Positions 17,753 through 26,742 are shown, counted from the first letter of the stretch. The stretch: DNA of 64,000 bases from Brachybacterium endophyticum (GCF_003130585.1 NZ_QFKX01000001.1:310001-374000), one strand, 5' to 3'. The notes: a model not told the origin generated them from the letters alone. Made by a program: numbers and translations.

Positions 17753-18532
17753 ATGAGCGCACAGAACCGGCCGACGCCCAGGGCGCTGAGCGGCCGCACC
17801 GCGCCCTCGAGCCGTGTGCGCCCGGTCGACTGGACCGCGACCGGTCGGCGCGATGCTGCCGACAGGCGGGTCGCTGCGTCCGACGGACGGGGCGAGACGG
17901 CGGAGGAGACGCCCTCCGCGTCCCTGCCCACCTCCGGACGCGCCCGCACCCTCGAGCTGCCGCGCACGCCGCCCGCCCCGCCCGAGGACGCCGTCCACAC
18001 CCTGGATCCGGGCGACGAGCGCCCCGCTCCGCGCCCCCTGCAGATCGACGAGGGGCAGATCCGCACCGTCGGCGTCCGCGACCTCACCAGCGCGCAGATC
18101 GTGCTCGCCGTCGCCGACCCGGAGGAGGCGTGGACCGCCGACGCCGGCACCAGCGACCACTTCCTGCGCGGTCCCCTCGTCATCCAGGTGCGCCGCACCG
18201 ACAACGCCGTGATCGGCGCGTTCACCCGCGGCTACGCCCTCTCCGTGCGGCCGGAGGAGTACGAGGACGCCCTCGACGTCGCCCTCGAGGCGGCCGGGCG
18301 CTCCGCCCGGAAGGGCCGCGGCACCCGCCATCCCACGTCGCGGCGCGAGCTCCTCGAGCGCATGTACGCGGCGGGATTCGTCGTCACTCCCGGCGCCTCC
18401 CACGGGCGCGTGGCCCATCCCGACCATCCCGGTCTGTTCGTCCCCTTCGCCTCGACCCCGTCCGACGTCCGCTTCACCCGCCATGCGGTCGCGCAGATCC
18501 GCCGCGTCTTCGGCATCGACCTGCGACGATGA
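17753..18532 (+). CDS. Unknown protein with C-terminal HicA-like domain
   Basis: Encodes 259 residues; the ATG at 17753 follows AGGGGAGGAG. Residues 1-100 are polar and disordered. A central part (about 105-165, IRTVGVRDLTSAQIVLAVADPEEAW ... TRGYALSV split by a loop) is unfamiliar. The last 65 residues follow the HicA/YcfA mRNA-interferase pattern: a helix RRELLERMYAAGF, then GASHGRVAHPDHPGLFVPFA in place of the usual KGSH-hydrophobic strand, then RHAVAQIRRVFGIDL. The catalytic-type His is present as SH. No HicB antitoxin is adjacent, so a toxin role is doubtful. It precedes ridA by about 70 bp on the same strand. Confidence 0.6.
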   Translation: MSAQNRPTPRALSGRTAPSSRVRPVDWTATGRRDAADRRVAASDGRGETAEETPSASLPTSGRARTLELPRTPPAPPEDAVHTLDPGDERPAPRPLQIDEGQIRTVGVRDLTSAQIVLAVADPEEAWTADAGTSDHFLRGPLVIQVRRTDNAVIGAFTRGYALSVRPEEYEDALDVALEAAGRSARKGRGTRHPTSRRELLERMYAAGFVVTPGASHGRVAHPDHPGLFVPFASTPSDVRFTRHAVAQIRRVFGIDLRR

Positions 18533-18601
18533 AGGACCGGAAGCGATGAACCCCGTGCCCTGTCGGCCCTCGCCGGCCGGGCTCTCCCGAAGGAGCCAGC
18601 C

Positions 18602-18982
18602 ATGATCGACCCCGTCAGCACCGACCAGGCCCCCGCCGCCATCGGCCCCTACTCCCAGGCCGTCCGCCACGGCGACACCGTCTACGTCTCCGGCCAGATC
18701 CCGCTGGATCCCGCGACCGGCGCGCTGGTCGAGGGCGGCATCCGTGAGCAGACCCGCCGAGCCTTCGGCAACGCCCGGGCGATCCTCGAAGCGGCCGGCA
18801 CGAGCCTGGACAAGGCCCTGCAGGTGACCGTGCTGCTCGATGCGATCGAGGACTTCGCCGCCGTCAACGAGGAGTACGCGACCTTCTTCACCGAGCCCTA
18901 CCCCTCCCGCATGGCCTACGCCGTCGCCGCCCTTCCCAAGGGCGCGCTGATCGAGGTCACCGTGGTCGCCGCCGCGGACTGA
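18602..18982 (+). CDS. ridA: RidA family enamine/imine deaminase
   Basis: Encodes 126 residues, the standard Rid length, with GAAGGAG just before the ATG. Family features include IGPYSQAVRHGDTVYVSGQI, PLDPATGALVEG, VNEEYATFF and PSRMAYAVAALPKGALIEV, whose Arg normally grips the substrate carboxylate. RidA hydrolyses reactive 2-aminoacrylate and related enamines released by PLP enzymes. The next gene encodes a MalY-type cystathionine beta-lyase, a PLP enzyme whose beta-elimination makes exactly this kind of intermediate; the 35-bp gap suggests an operon and a protective partnership. Confidence 0.93.
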   Translation: MIDPVSTDQAPAAIGPYSQAVRHGDTVYVSGQIPLDPATGALVEGGIREQTRRAFGNARAILEAAGTSLDKALQVTVLLDAIEDFAAVNEEYATFFTEPYPSRMAYAVAALPKGALIEVTVVAAAD

Positions 18983-19017
18983 TACCGCCCCCACCCACCC
19001 CACCCCGAAGGAGTGCC

Positions 19018-20262
19018 ATGACCCGCTACGACCTCGAGACCCTCGTGGACCGCAGCGCCATGGGCTCCTCGAAGTGGGAGGCCATGGCCAGCGGGGCGGA
19101 TCTCGCCGGCATCGATCTCGCCGCCCAGCACGAGCGCTGCGGCGGGGCGATCGCCCCGTTCTCGGTGGCCGACCTCGACCTCGCCCACCCGCCGGAGATC
19201 ACCGAGGCCCTGCAGCGCGCGATCACCGGCGGGCTCGTGCTGGGCTACACGGTCCCCACCGCCTCCTACCTCGACGCCGTCCGTACGTGGATGCGCCGGC
19301 GTCACGGCTGGGAGGTCGACCCGGAGTGGGTGCGCGTCACCCCCGGCGTGATCTCGGCCTTCACCTGGGCGATCCGCGAGTTCACGGCGCCGGGCGACGG
19401 CGTGATCGTGCAGACCCCCGGGTACTACCCGATGTACCGCTCGATCTCCTCGAGCGACCGGCGCCTGGTGCGCAACCCCCTCGTCGAACGGGACGGGCGC
19501 TTCCGTCTCGACCTCGAGCTCCTCGAGCAGCAGGCCCGGGATCCCCGCACCACGATGCTGCTGCTGTGCAGCCCCCACAATCCCACCGGCAGGGTGTGGG
19601 AGCGCGGCGAGCTCACCGAGCTCGCGCGGATCGTGGAGGAGAACGACCTGCTGCTGGTCAGCGACGAGATCCACGCCGACCTCACCCAGCCGGGCCACCG
19701 TCACTCCAGCATCCTCACCGTCGCTCCCCAGCTCGCCGGACGCACCCTGGTGCTCACCTCGCCCAGCAAGTCCTTCAACCTGGCCGGGCTGCAGATCGCC
19801 AACGCGATCATCCCGGACGCCGGTCTGCGTGATCGCTTCACCGCGGTGCGCGACGACCTGGGCTTCGACAACCCCAACGTGCTCGGCGCGATCGCCTGCC
19901 ACGCCGCCTACACCCGCGCCGAGCCGTGGTTGGACGAGGTCAACGAGCTCGTCGGCCGCAACCACGCCCTGGTCCGCGAGGTCCTCGCCCGCCGCCTGCC
20001 GCAGGCGAGGGTGGCGGACCTGGAGGGCACCTACCTGCAGTGGATCGACCTGCGGGGGCTGGGGCTGGATGCCGAGCAGCTCCAGAGGGTCCACACCTGC
20101 GAGGCGTTCGTCTTCGCCGACGAGGGACCGCTGTTCGGTCCCGAGGGGGAGGGGTTCGTGCGTCTGGTGATCGCCACGCCCACGAGTGTCCTCGAGGCGG
20201 CGCTGGAGCGCCTGTGCACGGCCTACCTGCGAGCCCTCGAGGTCGACGCCCGGGCCGCCTGA
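19018..20262 (+). CDS. MalY/PatB-type aminotransferase-fold cystathionine beta-lyase
   Basis: Encodes 414 residues. The N-terminus ...RSAMGSSKWEAM and FSVADLDLAHPPEI are characteristic of MalY/PatB. PLP contacts include CSPHNPTGRVW, VSDEIHADL and the lysine in SPSKSFNLAGLQIAN at residue 251. The expected reaction is C-S beta-elimination of cystathionine or cysteine conjugates, giving a thiol, ammonia and pyruvate. It follows ridA by 35 bp with a GAAGGAG ribosome binding site, so the enamine intermediate can be cleared by its neighbour. A regulatory side role like E. coli MalY cannot be judged. Confidence 0.9.
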   Translation: MTRYDLETLVDRSAMGSSKWEAMASGADLAGIDLAAQHERCGGAIAPFSVADLDLAHPPEITEALQRAITGGLVLGYTVPTASYLDAVRTWMRRRHGWEVDPEWVRVTPGVISAFTWAIREFTAPGDGVIVQTPGYYPMYRSISSSDRRLVRNPLVERDGRFRLDLELLEQQARDPRTTMLLLCSPHNPTGRVWERGELTELARIVEENDLLLVSDEIHADLTQPGHRHSSILTVAPQLAGRTLVLTSPSKSFNLAGLQIANAIIPDAGLRDRFTAVRDDLGFDNPNVLGAIACHAAYTRAEPWLDEVNELVGRNHALVREVLARRLPQARVADLEGTYLQWIDLRGLGLDAEQLQRVHTCEAFVFADEGPLFGPEGEGFVRLVIATPTSVLEAALERLCTAYLRALEVDARAA

Positions 20263-20322
20263 GCGCTCACGCGTCGGGTCACGCATCGACCCGCGCGTCG
20301 ACCCCTGCCCCGTGCGGTCCCC

Positions 20323-20910
20323 TCAGGCGTTCTCCGCGATCGCGGTGAGCCGGGCACGGTAGGCGTCCCAGTCCTCGCCCACGGGCAGGTTCGAGTTGTC
20401 CCGCCGCTGGCCGACGGCGCCGTCGATCTTCTCGCGCAGGATGTCGGCGTGCCCCGCGTGCCGTGCGGTCTCGGCGATCACGTGCACCAGGATCTGCTGC
20501 AGGGTGACGATACGGCGCGCGGCGGGCCACCACGGCACCTGCCCCTCGGCCTCCGGGCCGAGCTCCTCGACGGTCTCGTCGACGAAGCTCTGGGTGCGCC
20601 GGAAGCGGGCCACGACCAGCTGCGCGGACTCCTCGGGAGCGGCGTACATGTCGGTCTGGGGGTCCCGGATCATCGACTCCCTGCTCACCCGGTCCTCGGG
20701 GTGGGGGTAGGGGCGGTCGAAGACGTCCGCGAAGTAGCCGGCCTGCACGTTCGCGACGTGCTTGACGAGCCCGAGCAGGCTGGTGCCGGTGGCCGTGCGG
20801 GGCAGACGCAGCTCGCGCTCGCTGAGGCCGTCGAGCTTCCACAGCAGGGCCTCGTCGACCTCGCGGAGGTAGTGCAACAGGGCGTCGGTCGGGGCCAGCG
20901 GAGCATCCAT
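20323..20910 (-). CDS. DinB-like (DUF664) four-helix-bundle protein
   Basis: Encodes 195 residues. The DinB/DUF664 pattern is clear: LHYLREVDEALLWKLDGLSE, GLVKHVANVQAGYFADVF with a first metal-type His, and LVHVIAETARHAGHADILRE with the C-terminal His cluster. Members are putative metal-dependent thiol-S-transferases related to mycothiol-dependent enzymes. The ATG at 20910 has no clear ribosome binding site. CAGACT six bases before it could be a -10 element, giving a leaderless message. A hairpin lies 63 bp upstream. Confidence 0.85.
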   Translation of the reverse strand: MDAPLAPTDALLHYLREVDEALLWKLDGLSERELRLPRTATGTSLLGLVKHVANVQAGYFADVFDRPYPHPEDRVSRESMIRDPQTDMYAAPEESAQLVVARFRRTQSFVDETVEELGPEAEGQVPWWPAARRIVTLQQILVHVIAETARHAGHADILREKIDGAVGQRRDNSNLPVGEDWDAYRARLTAIAENA

Positions 20911-21264
20911 GGGATCAGTCTGCACCGCTGCCGGGCGCGGCGGGGTGGGGCGTGAGCGCCCGGACAGAAAAGTGCCCCGGCTCGTCCCCACGAGCCGGGG
21001 CCATCCCTTTCCCCCGCGTTCCGGCTTCTGTGGCGGGGCCACCTCCTCAGAAGGCCCGGCCGCCGGTAACGCGTTGGGAACAGATAACCAGGGGGGCTGC
21101 AATGTTCACTGGGGTACAGCTCCTACTTTCCTGGGAATCGCTCCCCTGGGTGTGCGGATTCTGTGCACGCAGAGCATCGACGCAGGTCAGGATGCCGGCC
21201 GAGGGGGATGTCGGGCACCGGTCCCTCACCTCCGCGCGCGGGGTGATCTGCGTTACCGCCGGGC
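20911..21264. other. Long gap between dinB-like and transporter genes
   Basis: Contains a minus-strand terminator at 20974-21001, then about 260 bp of less GC-biased DNA before the transporter stop codon. Notable words are GGTAACGCGTTGGGAACAGATAACC split across 21065-21089 (ends nearly symmetric) and CTCCCCTGGG near 21141. No frame has good codon use. It may hold a 3' UTR or a small RNA. Confidence 0.5.
20974..21001 (-). terminator. Hairpin terminator with T-rich tail on the minus strand
   Basis: GCCCCGGCTCG (20974-20984) pairs perfectly over 11 bp with 20991-21001 around a six-base loop. Reading the minus strand, ACTTTTCTG follows, which makes this a rho-independent terminator in that direction. 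The nearest upstream gene stop is 263 bp away. Confidence 0.7.
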
Positions 21265-22290
21265 TCACGCCGAGGGACGCACCTCACGCGGATCGGCGTC
21301 CTGCTTGGCGGCGCTGCGCCGGTAGTACATCGCCAGCAGGGCGCCGGAGAGGTTGTGCCAGATCGAGAACACCGCACCGGGCAGGGCCGCCGCGGGGCTG
21401 AAGTAGCTCGCGGCGAGCGTCGCCGCCATCCCGGAGTTCTGCATGCCGACCTCGACCGAGACCGTCCGCGAGGTGCGGATGGGCTGGCGCAGCACGCGGG
21501 CGAACCAGAAGCCCAGCAGGTAGCCGAAGCCGTTGTGGAGCACCACGGCGAGCAGCACCAGGGCGCCGGCGGCGACGATCTGATCGACGCTGCCGGAGAC
21601 CACGGCGATCACCACCAGCGAGATGCCCACGACGCTCACCCAGGGCAGGGCCGGCAGGATCCGGTCGACGATCCTCGAGAACAGCAGGCGGATCACGAGG
21701 CCGGCGACCACGGGGATCAGCACCATCTTCACGATGCTCATCGCCATCTCCCCGGCCGGGATCGGCAGGTAGGCGCCGGCGAGCCAGAGCGTCAGCAGCG
21801 GGGTGAGCAGCGGCGCGAGCAGCGTCGAGATCGACGTCATCGTCACCGACAGCGCGGTGTCGGCCTTGGAGAGGTAGTTGATGACGTTCGAGCTCGTGCC
21901 GCCCGGGGCGCAGCCGACCAGGATCACGCCCGCGGCGAGCTCGGGCGGCAGCTGCAGCAGCACGGTGACGCCGAAGCCGACCAGCGGCATCACCAGGTAC
22001 TGGGCGAGCACGCCGATCAGCACCGGCAGCGGGCGCTTCACCACCAGCGTGAAGTCCGGGATGGTCAGCGTCAGCCCCATCGCGAACATGATGACGCCCA
22101 GGAAGACGTTGGTCGCCGGCGCGATCGCGAGACCCGCCGAGGGCACCAGGAACGCGAACGCCGCGGCGGCCAGGATCAGCAGCGGGAAGACGGTCACGGC
22201 GACGCGCGCCGAGCGGTCCTCACGGGTGGTGCCGGAGGGCGTGGGGGCGCCCGGCCCGGTGGAGGTCGAGGAGGTGGGGTCTGTGTTCAT
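21265..22290 (-). CDS. Bile acid:sodium symporter (BASS) family transporter
   Basis: Encodes 341 residues from ATG at 22290. ATGs at 22299 or 22338 would add a few residues, and none has a clear ribosome binding site. After a 30-residue polar N-terminus there are nine or ten membrane helices. The BASS signatures are GVILVGCAPGGTSSNVINYLSKAD and SRTVSVEVGMQNSGMAATLA, shown here as landmarks for the two crossover helices that bind Na+ and the organic anion (each split by Gly/Ser/Asn). Family members import bile acids, pantoate, pyruvate or other carboxylates. The gene follows the GCS2-type ligase by 63 bp on the same strand. Confidence 0.88.
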   Translation of the reverse strand: MNTDPTSSTSTGPGAPTPSGTTREDRSARVAVTVFPLLILAAAAFAFLVPSAGLAIAPATNVFLGVIMFAMGLTLTIPDFTLVVKRPLPVLIGVLAQYLVMPLVGFGVTVLLQLPPELAAGVILVGCAPGGTSSNVINYLSKADTALSVTMTSISTLLAPLLTPLLTLWLAGAYLPIPAGEMAMSIVKMVLIPVVAGLVIRLLFSRIVDRILPALPWVSVVGISLVVIAVVSGSVDQIVAAGALVLLAVVLHNGFGYLLGFWFARVLRQPIRTSRTVSVEVGMQNSGMAATLAASYFSPAAALPGAVFSIWHNLSGALLAMYYRRSAAKQDADPREVRPSA

Positions 22291-22353
22291 GCCCGGCATG
22301 GTATCGCTCGCTGAGACAGTGGTCCCACCATGCGGCACGGCGTTGCCGCGGGG

Positions 22354-23853
22354 TCAGACGTCGGACTGGCCCCGCGCGGGCATCGGCCACTCGTGCACCG
22401 GGCGCCCGGAGTGCACTCCCTCGATGTAGAGCTCGGTCATCCGCGCGAGGGCCTCCTCGCGGCTCGCGCCGCGCAGCTCGAGGCTGGTCACGGTGTCGAT
22501 CTGCCAGCGGGCGCCGTTGCGCCCGGTGCGGGCGCGGCCCAGCAGCACCTCCTGGTAGCGCTCGATGACGTCCTCGTCCGTGCCGAGGTCCCGCAGGCCC
22601 TGCATGGCCTGGGGGATCAGGTGCTCGACGAGCAGGTCCGCCACGCGCACCTTGCCCAGCCGCGGCCAGGTGATCCGGGCCTCGAGGCCCCATCGGGAGC
22701 ACAGCTCGAAGTGCTCGGCCGCCTGCTCGAAGCTCATCCGCGACCACAGCGGGCGCCGCTCCTGCACGAGGGAGGAGAGCATCCCGTAGAGGAAGGCGGC
22801 GTTCGCGGCCATGTCCACCGCCGAGGGGCCCGCGGGCAGCAGCCGGTTCTCCAGGCGCAGGTGGGGCATGTCCTCGCCGGGATCGTAGATGGGACGGTTC
22901 CAGCGCCAGACGGTGCCGTTGTGCAGCATCAGCTCGTGCAGCCGCGGCGAGGCGCTCTCGGTCAGCAGGGGCTCCTCGGCCATCGTGCGTGACTCCGGGA
23001 TCAGCGCCGGGAACAGCCGCACGTTCTCCTCGAACAGGTCGAACATCGAGGTGATCCAGCGCTCGCCGAACCACACCCGCGGTCGCACGCCCTGCGTCGC
23101 GTACTCGGGCGGGCGGGTGTCCAGGGCCTGGGTGAAGGTCGGGATGCGGTTCTCGTGCCACAGGCGCCGGCCGAAGAGGAAGGGCGAGTTCGCGCCGAGG
23201 GCGGCCTGCGGGCCGGCGATCGCCTGCGCGGCGTTCCAGACGTCGGCGAACTGTTCGGGGGAGACCTGCAGGTGCAGCTGCATCGAGGTGCACGCCGCCT
23301 CGGGGCCGATCGAGTCGAACTCGACGTCGAGGCCCTTGCCCTCCCCGCTGATCAGCAGGTGGACCTCCTCGCCGCGGGCCTCCATCACGGTGTTCTCGAG
23401 CGCCTCGTAGCGGGCGCCGGGCGAGCGCCAGGTGTCGTCCTGGAACATCTCGCTGGTGAGCGTGGGGAGGTGGCCCACGGGAACGACGCGGACGCCCCTG
23501 GCCTTGGCGGCGGCGTCGGCCTGCTCGATGCGGGTGTGCAGCTCGTGCTCGAGGTCGCGCAGACCGGCGCCGCGCGGATGGGTCACCGGCAGGTTGGTCT
23601 CGACGTTGAAGCGGCCCAGCTCGTGGACGAACTCCTCGTCGTCGATCTCCTCGATGACCTCGTCGGCCAGCAGCGAGGGCTGCAGGGAGGAGTCGGCGAG
23701 GTTCATCTCGAGCTCGACCCCGATGGTCCCCTCGGTGCGGAACTCCGCGGTGTCCAGGAACGTCTCGAACAGATCGAGGTTGCGGCGCAGCTCCCGGCGG
23801 TAGTGCGTGCGCTCGCTGCGGGTGTACTGGGTCGAGCCGATCTCGCGTCCCAT
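22354..23853 (-). CDS. Glutamate-cysteine ligase family protein (GCS2 type)
   Basis: Encodes 499 residues from ATG at 23853 (MGREIGSTQYTRSER). The core shows the ATP/metal-binding strand TIGVELEMNLAD, ETNLPVTHPRG, SMQLHLQVSP and HLRLENRLLPAGPSAVD, as in GCS2 carboxylate-amine ligases. Family members form gamma-glutamyl amides such as gamma-glutamylcysteine. Actinobacteria normally use mycothiol, so this enzyme may instead serve ergothioneine-type or another gamma-glutamyl pathway; no egt genes are next to it. The ATG lacks a strong ribosome binding site. The transporter gene downstream may be in the same unit. Confidence 0.75.
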   Translation of the reverse strand: MGREIGSTQYTRSERTHYRRELRRNLDLFETFLDTAEFRTEGTIGVELEMNLADSSLQPSLLADEVIEEIDDEEFVHELGRFNVETNLPVTHPRGAGLRDLEHELHTRIEQADAAAKARGVRVVPVGHLPTLTSEMFQDDTWRSPGARYEALENTVMEARGEEVHLLISGEGKGLDVEFDSIGPEAACTSMQLHLQVSPEQFADVWNAAQAIAGPQAALGANSPFLFGRRLWHENRIPTFTQALDTRPPEYATQGVRPRVWFGERWITSMFDLFEENVRLFPALIPESRTMAEEPLLTESASPRLHELMLHNGTVWRWNRPIYDPGEDMPHLRLENRLLPAGPSAVDMAANAAFLYGMLSSLVQERRPLWSRMSFEQAAEHFELCSRWGLEARITWPRLGKVRVADLLVEHLIPQAMQGLRDLGTDEDVIERYQEVLLGRARTGRNGARWQIDTVTSLELRGASREEALARMTELYIEGVHSGRPVHEWPMPARGQSDV

Positions 23854-23976
23854 CGTGGCCTCCCTGGCAGGACGGACGGGCCGACGGCGGTGCCGATCGG
23901 CGCGAAGGTGCGCCCCATCAAAGCACGCGGGAGGTGCGCGGCGGACGTCCTCTCGGGCTGTGGTGGCCGAGCGCAC

Positions 23977-24011
23977 GCGCGCCCCCGACCCGCGGTGCGG
24001 ATCGGGGGCGC
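23977..24011 (-). terminator. Terminator after the subtilase gene
   Basis: CGCGCCCCCGA at 23977-23987 pairs perfectly with 24001-24011 (11 bp, 13-base loop), starting 28 bp after the subtilase stop on the minus strand. No T-tract. Confidence 0.7.
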
Positions 24012-24039
24012 GTCGCGTCCCGGTGTCGGTGCTCCGGTG

Positions 24040-26742
24040 TCAGCCCTTGGGGGCCTTCTGCGCGATCGTCAGCGCACCGGAGTCCCAGGTCTGCCAGTCC
24101 GACGGGGTGTCGGGGTCACCGAGCGCCTTGAGGGCGCGCACCTCGAGGATGTACTTCCCGTCGGTGACGGTGCGGGTCTTCCCCGTGGCCGTCTCGTAGG
24201 TGCCGTCCCAGCTGAGCGCCTCCGTCTCCTGCGAGCGACCCAGGTGGCTCTCCGAGCTCACGGTGCCCACCTTGGGGTTCACGAGCTTGCCCTTGGAACC
24301 GTCGGCCTTCACCGTGTAGGCGGCCACGTCCAGACGTGAGACCGGGTAGTCGAGGTAGTACAGGACGTAGGGCACGTCGCTGCCCTCCAGCGAGTAGCTC
24401 GCATCCTTCCCGCCGACGGGGACGATGTCCTCGCCCTGTGCCTTCCCGAGCGAGGGCAGCCCCTCCTGGGCGTCGAGGGCGTCGAGATTCTGGTAGTCGC
24501 CCGACAGGCCCGCGAAGGGCACCGAGAGGTCCTCGTCGTCGCTGGTCAGCTGGATCCAGCCGCCGTAGATGATGCCGTCCTCGCCGAAGTCCTCGCTCAC
24601 GCGAACGGTCACCAGCTCCGCACGGTGCGGGGCGACGGTGATGCTGCGCGCCGAGAGCCGCACGGAGGGGTCGGCGACCTCGAACTCGGGGTTCGAGGGG
24701 GAGCCGCCGGTGGCCACGCCCGTGTGCTCGGAGACCGCGTAGGTCTTCGCCTCGTCGCTGTTGTTGCGCACCGAGACGGTCACGGTGTGACCGCCCTTCG
24801 AGCTGTCGCCCAGCGAGATCGTGGGCTCCTTGATCGCGGTGCTAGTGTGCGCGGCCTCGACCATGTCGAGCATGCCCGCGCCCTGGCGGTGCACCGGCTC
24901 GAGGTAGCCCTTCCCGGGCTCGAGCGACCAGTCCAGGGGATCGGCCGTGTTCACCAGCGCGCTCTTGACCGCGACCGGATCCCAGTCGGCGTGCTCCTGC
25001 AGGAGCAGCGCGGCGGCCCCGGCGACGTGCGGGGAGGCCATCGAGGTCCCGGACTTGGAGCCGTGGCCGCCCTGCTCGAGCGGCACGGTGGACCAGATCT
25101 GCCCGCCGGGCGCCGAGACGTCGGGCTTGAGCCCGAGCTCCGCGGTGAGCCCGTAGGACGAGAAGGCGGACATCAGCCCGGCGCCGGCGTTCGGCACGAT
25201 GATCTGGCCGGACTTCCAGCCGATCGTCGTGGTCTTCTCCGCGATCGCCTTCTGCAGGGCGATCCCGTCCTCCTGGGTGATGGAGACGACGGGGATCGTG
25301 ACCGCCGGATCGCCGGCCACCGTGGGGCTGATGATGCCGGCGCTGTTGTTGTACAGCACCACCGCGGTGTAGCCGGCCTTCTGGGCGTTGGCGGCCTTGT
25401 CGTGGAAGGAGCAGGTGCCGCGCTTGATCAGCAGCGCCTGCTTCTTCGCCGTCGGCTTCGGGATCTCGGACGGCTCGCAGGCCAGAACCGGGGCATCGGC
25501 CTCGGTGGAATCCTCGCCGGCGCTGACGACCTCGACCTTGCCCGTGGTGGGCACGGTCCCGCCGTCGCTCGCGGCGGCGTAGCCGACCTTCTGCTTGCCG
25601 GCGGTGAAGTACGGGGAGCGGGCGTCGGTGTTCTCGACCGAGCCCACCGTGATGACCTTCGCGCCGACGCCCGGGGCACCGCCCGAGAAGGTGCCCGACT
25701 CGCCCTCGTTGCCGCCGGAGTTGACCATGACGATGCCGCGGTCGGTGATCTCGTTCGCCGCCTGCGCGGTGGGGTAGCTGCCCCAGCTCATCATCGCCGC
25801 GCCGAGCGACATGTTGATGACGTCCACGTCGTCGGCGACGGCACGGTCCATGGCCGCCAGGATGATGTCGGTCGAGGACGATCCCTCGCAGCCGAAGACG
25901 CGGTAGGAGGCGAAGTCGACGTCCGGTGCGACACCGGTGACCTCGCCCTTCGCGCCGACGATGCCCGCGACGTGGGACCCGTGGCCGCCGCAGTCGTCGG
26001 GGTAGGCGTCGGGCTTGGCGGCATGGGCGGCGCCGGTCTTGTTGGCGTCGTAGTCGTCGCCCACGAAGTCGTGGCCCTCGGTGACGCGGCTGCCCGGGAA
26101 GTCCTTGGTCTGGTCGTTGGTTCCGGAGCCGCCCAGATCGGGGTTGTTGTAGTCGATGCCCGAGTCGATGATGCCGACGGTGACGCCCTTGCCGGTGAGT
26201 CCGTCGACCTTCTGCACCGTGTCCACGCCGGTCATGCCGTTCGCGTACTCGTCCTCGGGGGAGGATGGGTCGTCCTCCTCCGGCGGCAGGGCGACGTCGA
26301 CGACGGGGTAGATCGCCTCGATGCCGTCCACGTCCCGCAGCTTCTGCAGGTCCTTCTGCGAGAGCGTGACGGACATGCCGTTCCAGGCCTGCGTGTACGA
26401 GGTCCCGACCTTCAGGTCGATGCCCGCGTCCTTCGCCTTGTCCTTGACGCCGTCCTGCTTCGACATCAACGTGCGCTTCGAGGTGCCCTGGGTCTGCGGG
26501 GCGCCGGCGACCTGGACGAGGTACTTGTCCTCGGCGACGTGCTGTCCGTCCTGGAGGGACGGCGGCGTCAGCACGGGGGCCTTCGCCCCGTGGGAGGTGG
26601 CGGTGCCGAGGTCCTCGACGTCGCCGTCTGCGAGGGCGGGCATCGGGCTCAGCAGGGCTGTCATCAGGGCCGCGGCGGCTCCGGTGGTCAGCAGGGCACG
26701 GGGTCGGAGGAGGGCGCGATGGCGCACGGGGATCTGTCGCAT
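24040..26742 (-). CDS. Secreted subtilisin-like serine protease (S8) with PA and Fn3-like domains
   Basis: Encodes 900 residues. The start at 26742 gives a clean Sec signal peptide ending LSPMPALADG. An I9-type propeptide (about 70-150, DKYLVQVAG) precedes the catalytic domain. The triad is Asp193 in GIIDSGID, His254 in GHGSHVAG and Ser567 in SGTSMASPHVAG, with the oxyanion Asn345. A protease-associated (PA) insert lies near residues 395-510 (LLIKRGTCSFHDKA). After the catalytic domain come beta-rich Fn3-like domains to the end. This is the layout of large lactocepin/vpr-type extracellular proteases. No sorting motif or anchor is visible at the C-terminus, so it should be released. A 21-bp palindrome lies about 93 bp upstream. 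Confidence 0.93.
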   Translation of the reverse strand: MRQIPVRHRALLRPRALLTTGAAAALMTALLSPMPALADGDVEDLGTATSHGAKAPVLTPPSLQDGQHVAEDKYLVQVAGAPQTQGTSKRTLMSKQDGVKDKAKDAGIDLKVGTSYTQAWNGMSVTLSQKDLQKLRDVDGIEAIYPVVDVALPPEEDDPSSPEDEYANGMTGVDTVQKVDGLTGKGVTVGIIDSGIDYNNPDLGGSGTNDQTKDFPGSRVTEGHDFVGDDYDANKTGAAHAAKPDAYPDDCGGHGSHVAGIVGAKGEVTGVAPDVDFASYRVFGCEGSSSTDIILAAMDRAVADDVDVINMSLGAAMMSWGSYPTAQAANEITDRGIVMVNSGGNEGESGTFSGGAPGVGAKVITVGSVENTDARSPYFTAGKQKVGYAAASDGGTVPTTGKVEVVSAGEDSTEADAPVLACEPSEIPKPTAKKQALLIKRGTCSFHDKAANAQKAGYTAVVLYNNSAGIISPTVAGDPAVTIPVVSITQEDGIALQKAIAEKTTTIGWKSGQIIVPNAGAGLMSAFSSYGLTAELGLKPDVSAPGGQIWSTVPLEQGGHGSKSGTSMASPHVAGAAALLLQEHADWDPVAVKSALVNTADPLDWSLEPGKGYLEPVHRQGAGMLDMVEAAHTSTAIKEPTISLGDSSKGGHTVTVSVRNNSDEAKTYAVSEHTGVATGGSPSNPEFEVADPSVRLSARSITVAPHRAELVTVRVSEDFGEDGIIYGGWIQLTSDDEDLSVPFAGLSGDYQNLDALDAQEGLPSLGKAQGEDIVPVGGKDASYSLEGSDVPYVLYYLDYPVSRLDVAAYTVKADGSKGKLVNPKVGTVSSESHLGRSQETEALSWDGTYETATGKTRTVTDGKYILEVRALKALGDPDTPSDWQTWDSGALTIAQKAPKG

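Noticed and set aside
17753-18532. A HicAB toxin-antitoxin system
   Set aside because: Only a HicA-like domain is present; the neighbouring gene is ridA and nothing resembles HicB.
21047-21268. A 73-codon minus-strand frame that starts by GTGA overlap with the transporter stop
   Set aside because: Codon use has many A/T third positions, unlike every real gene here, and no motif or ribosome binding site supports it.
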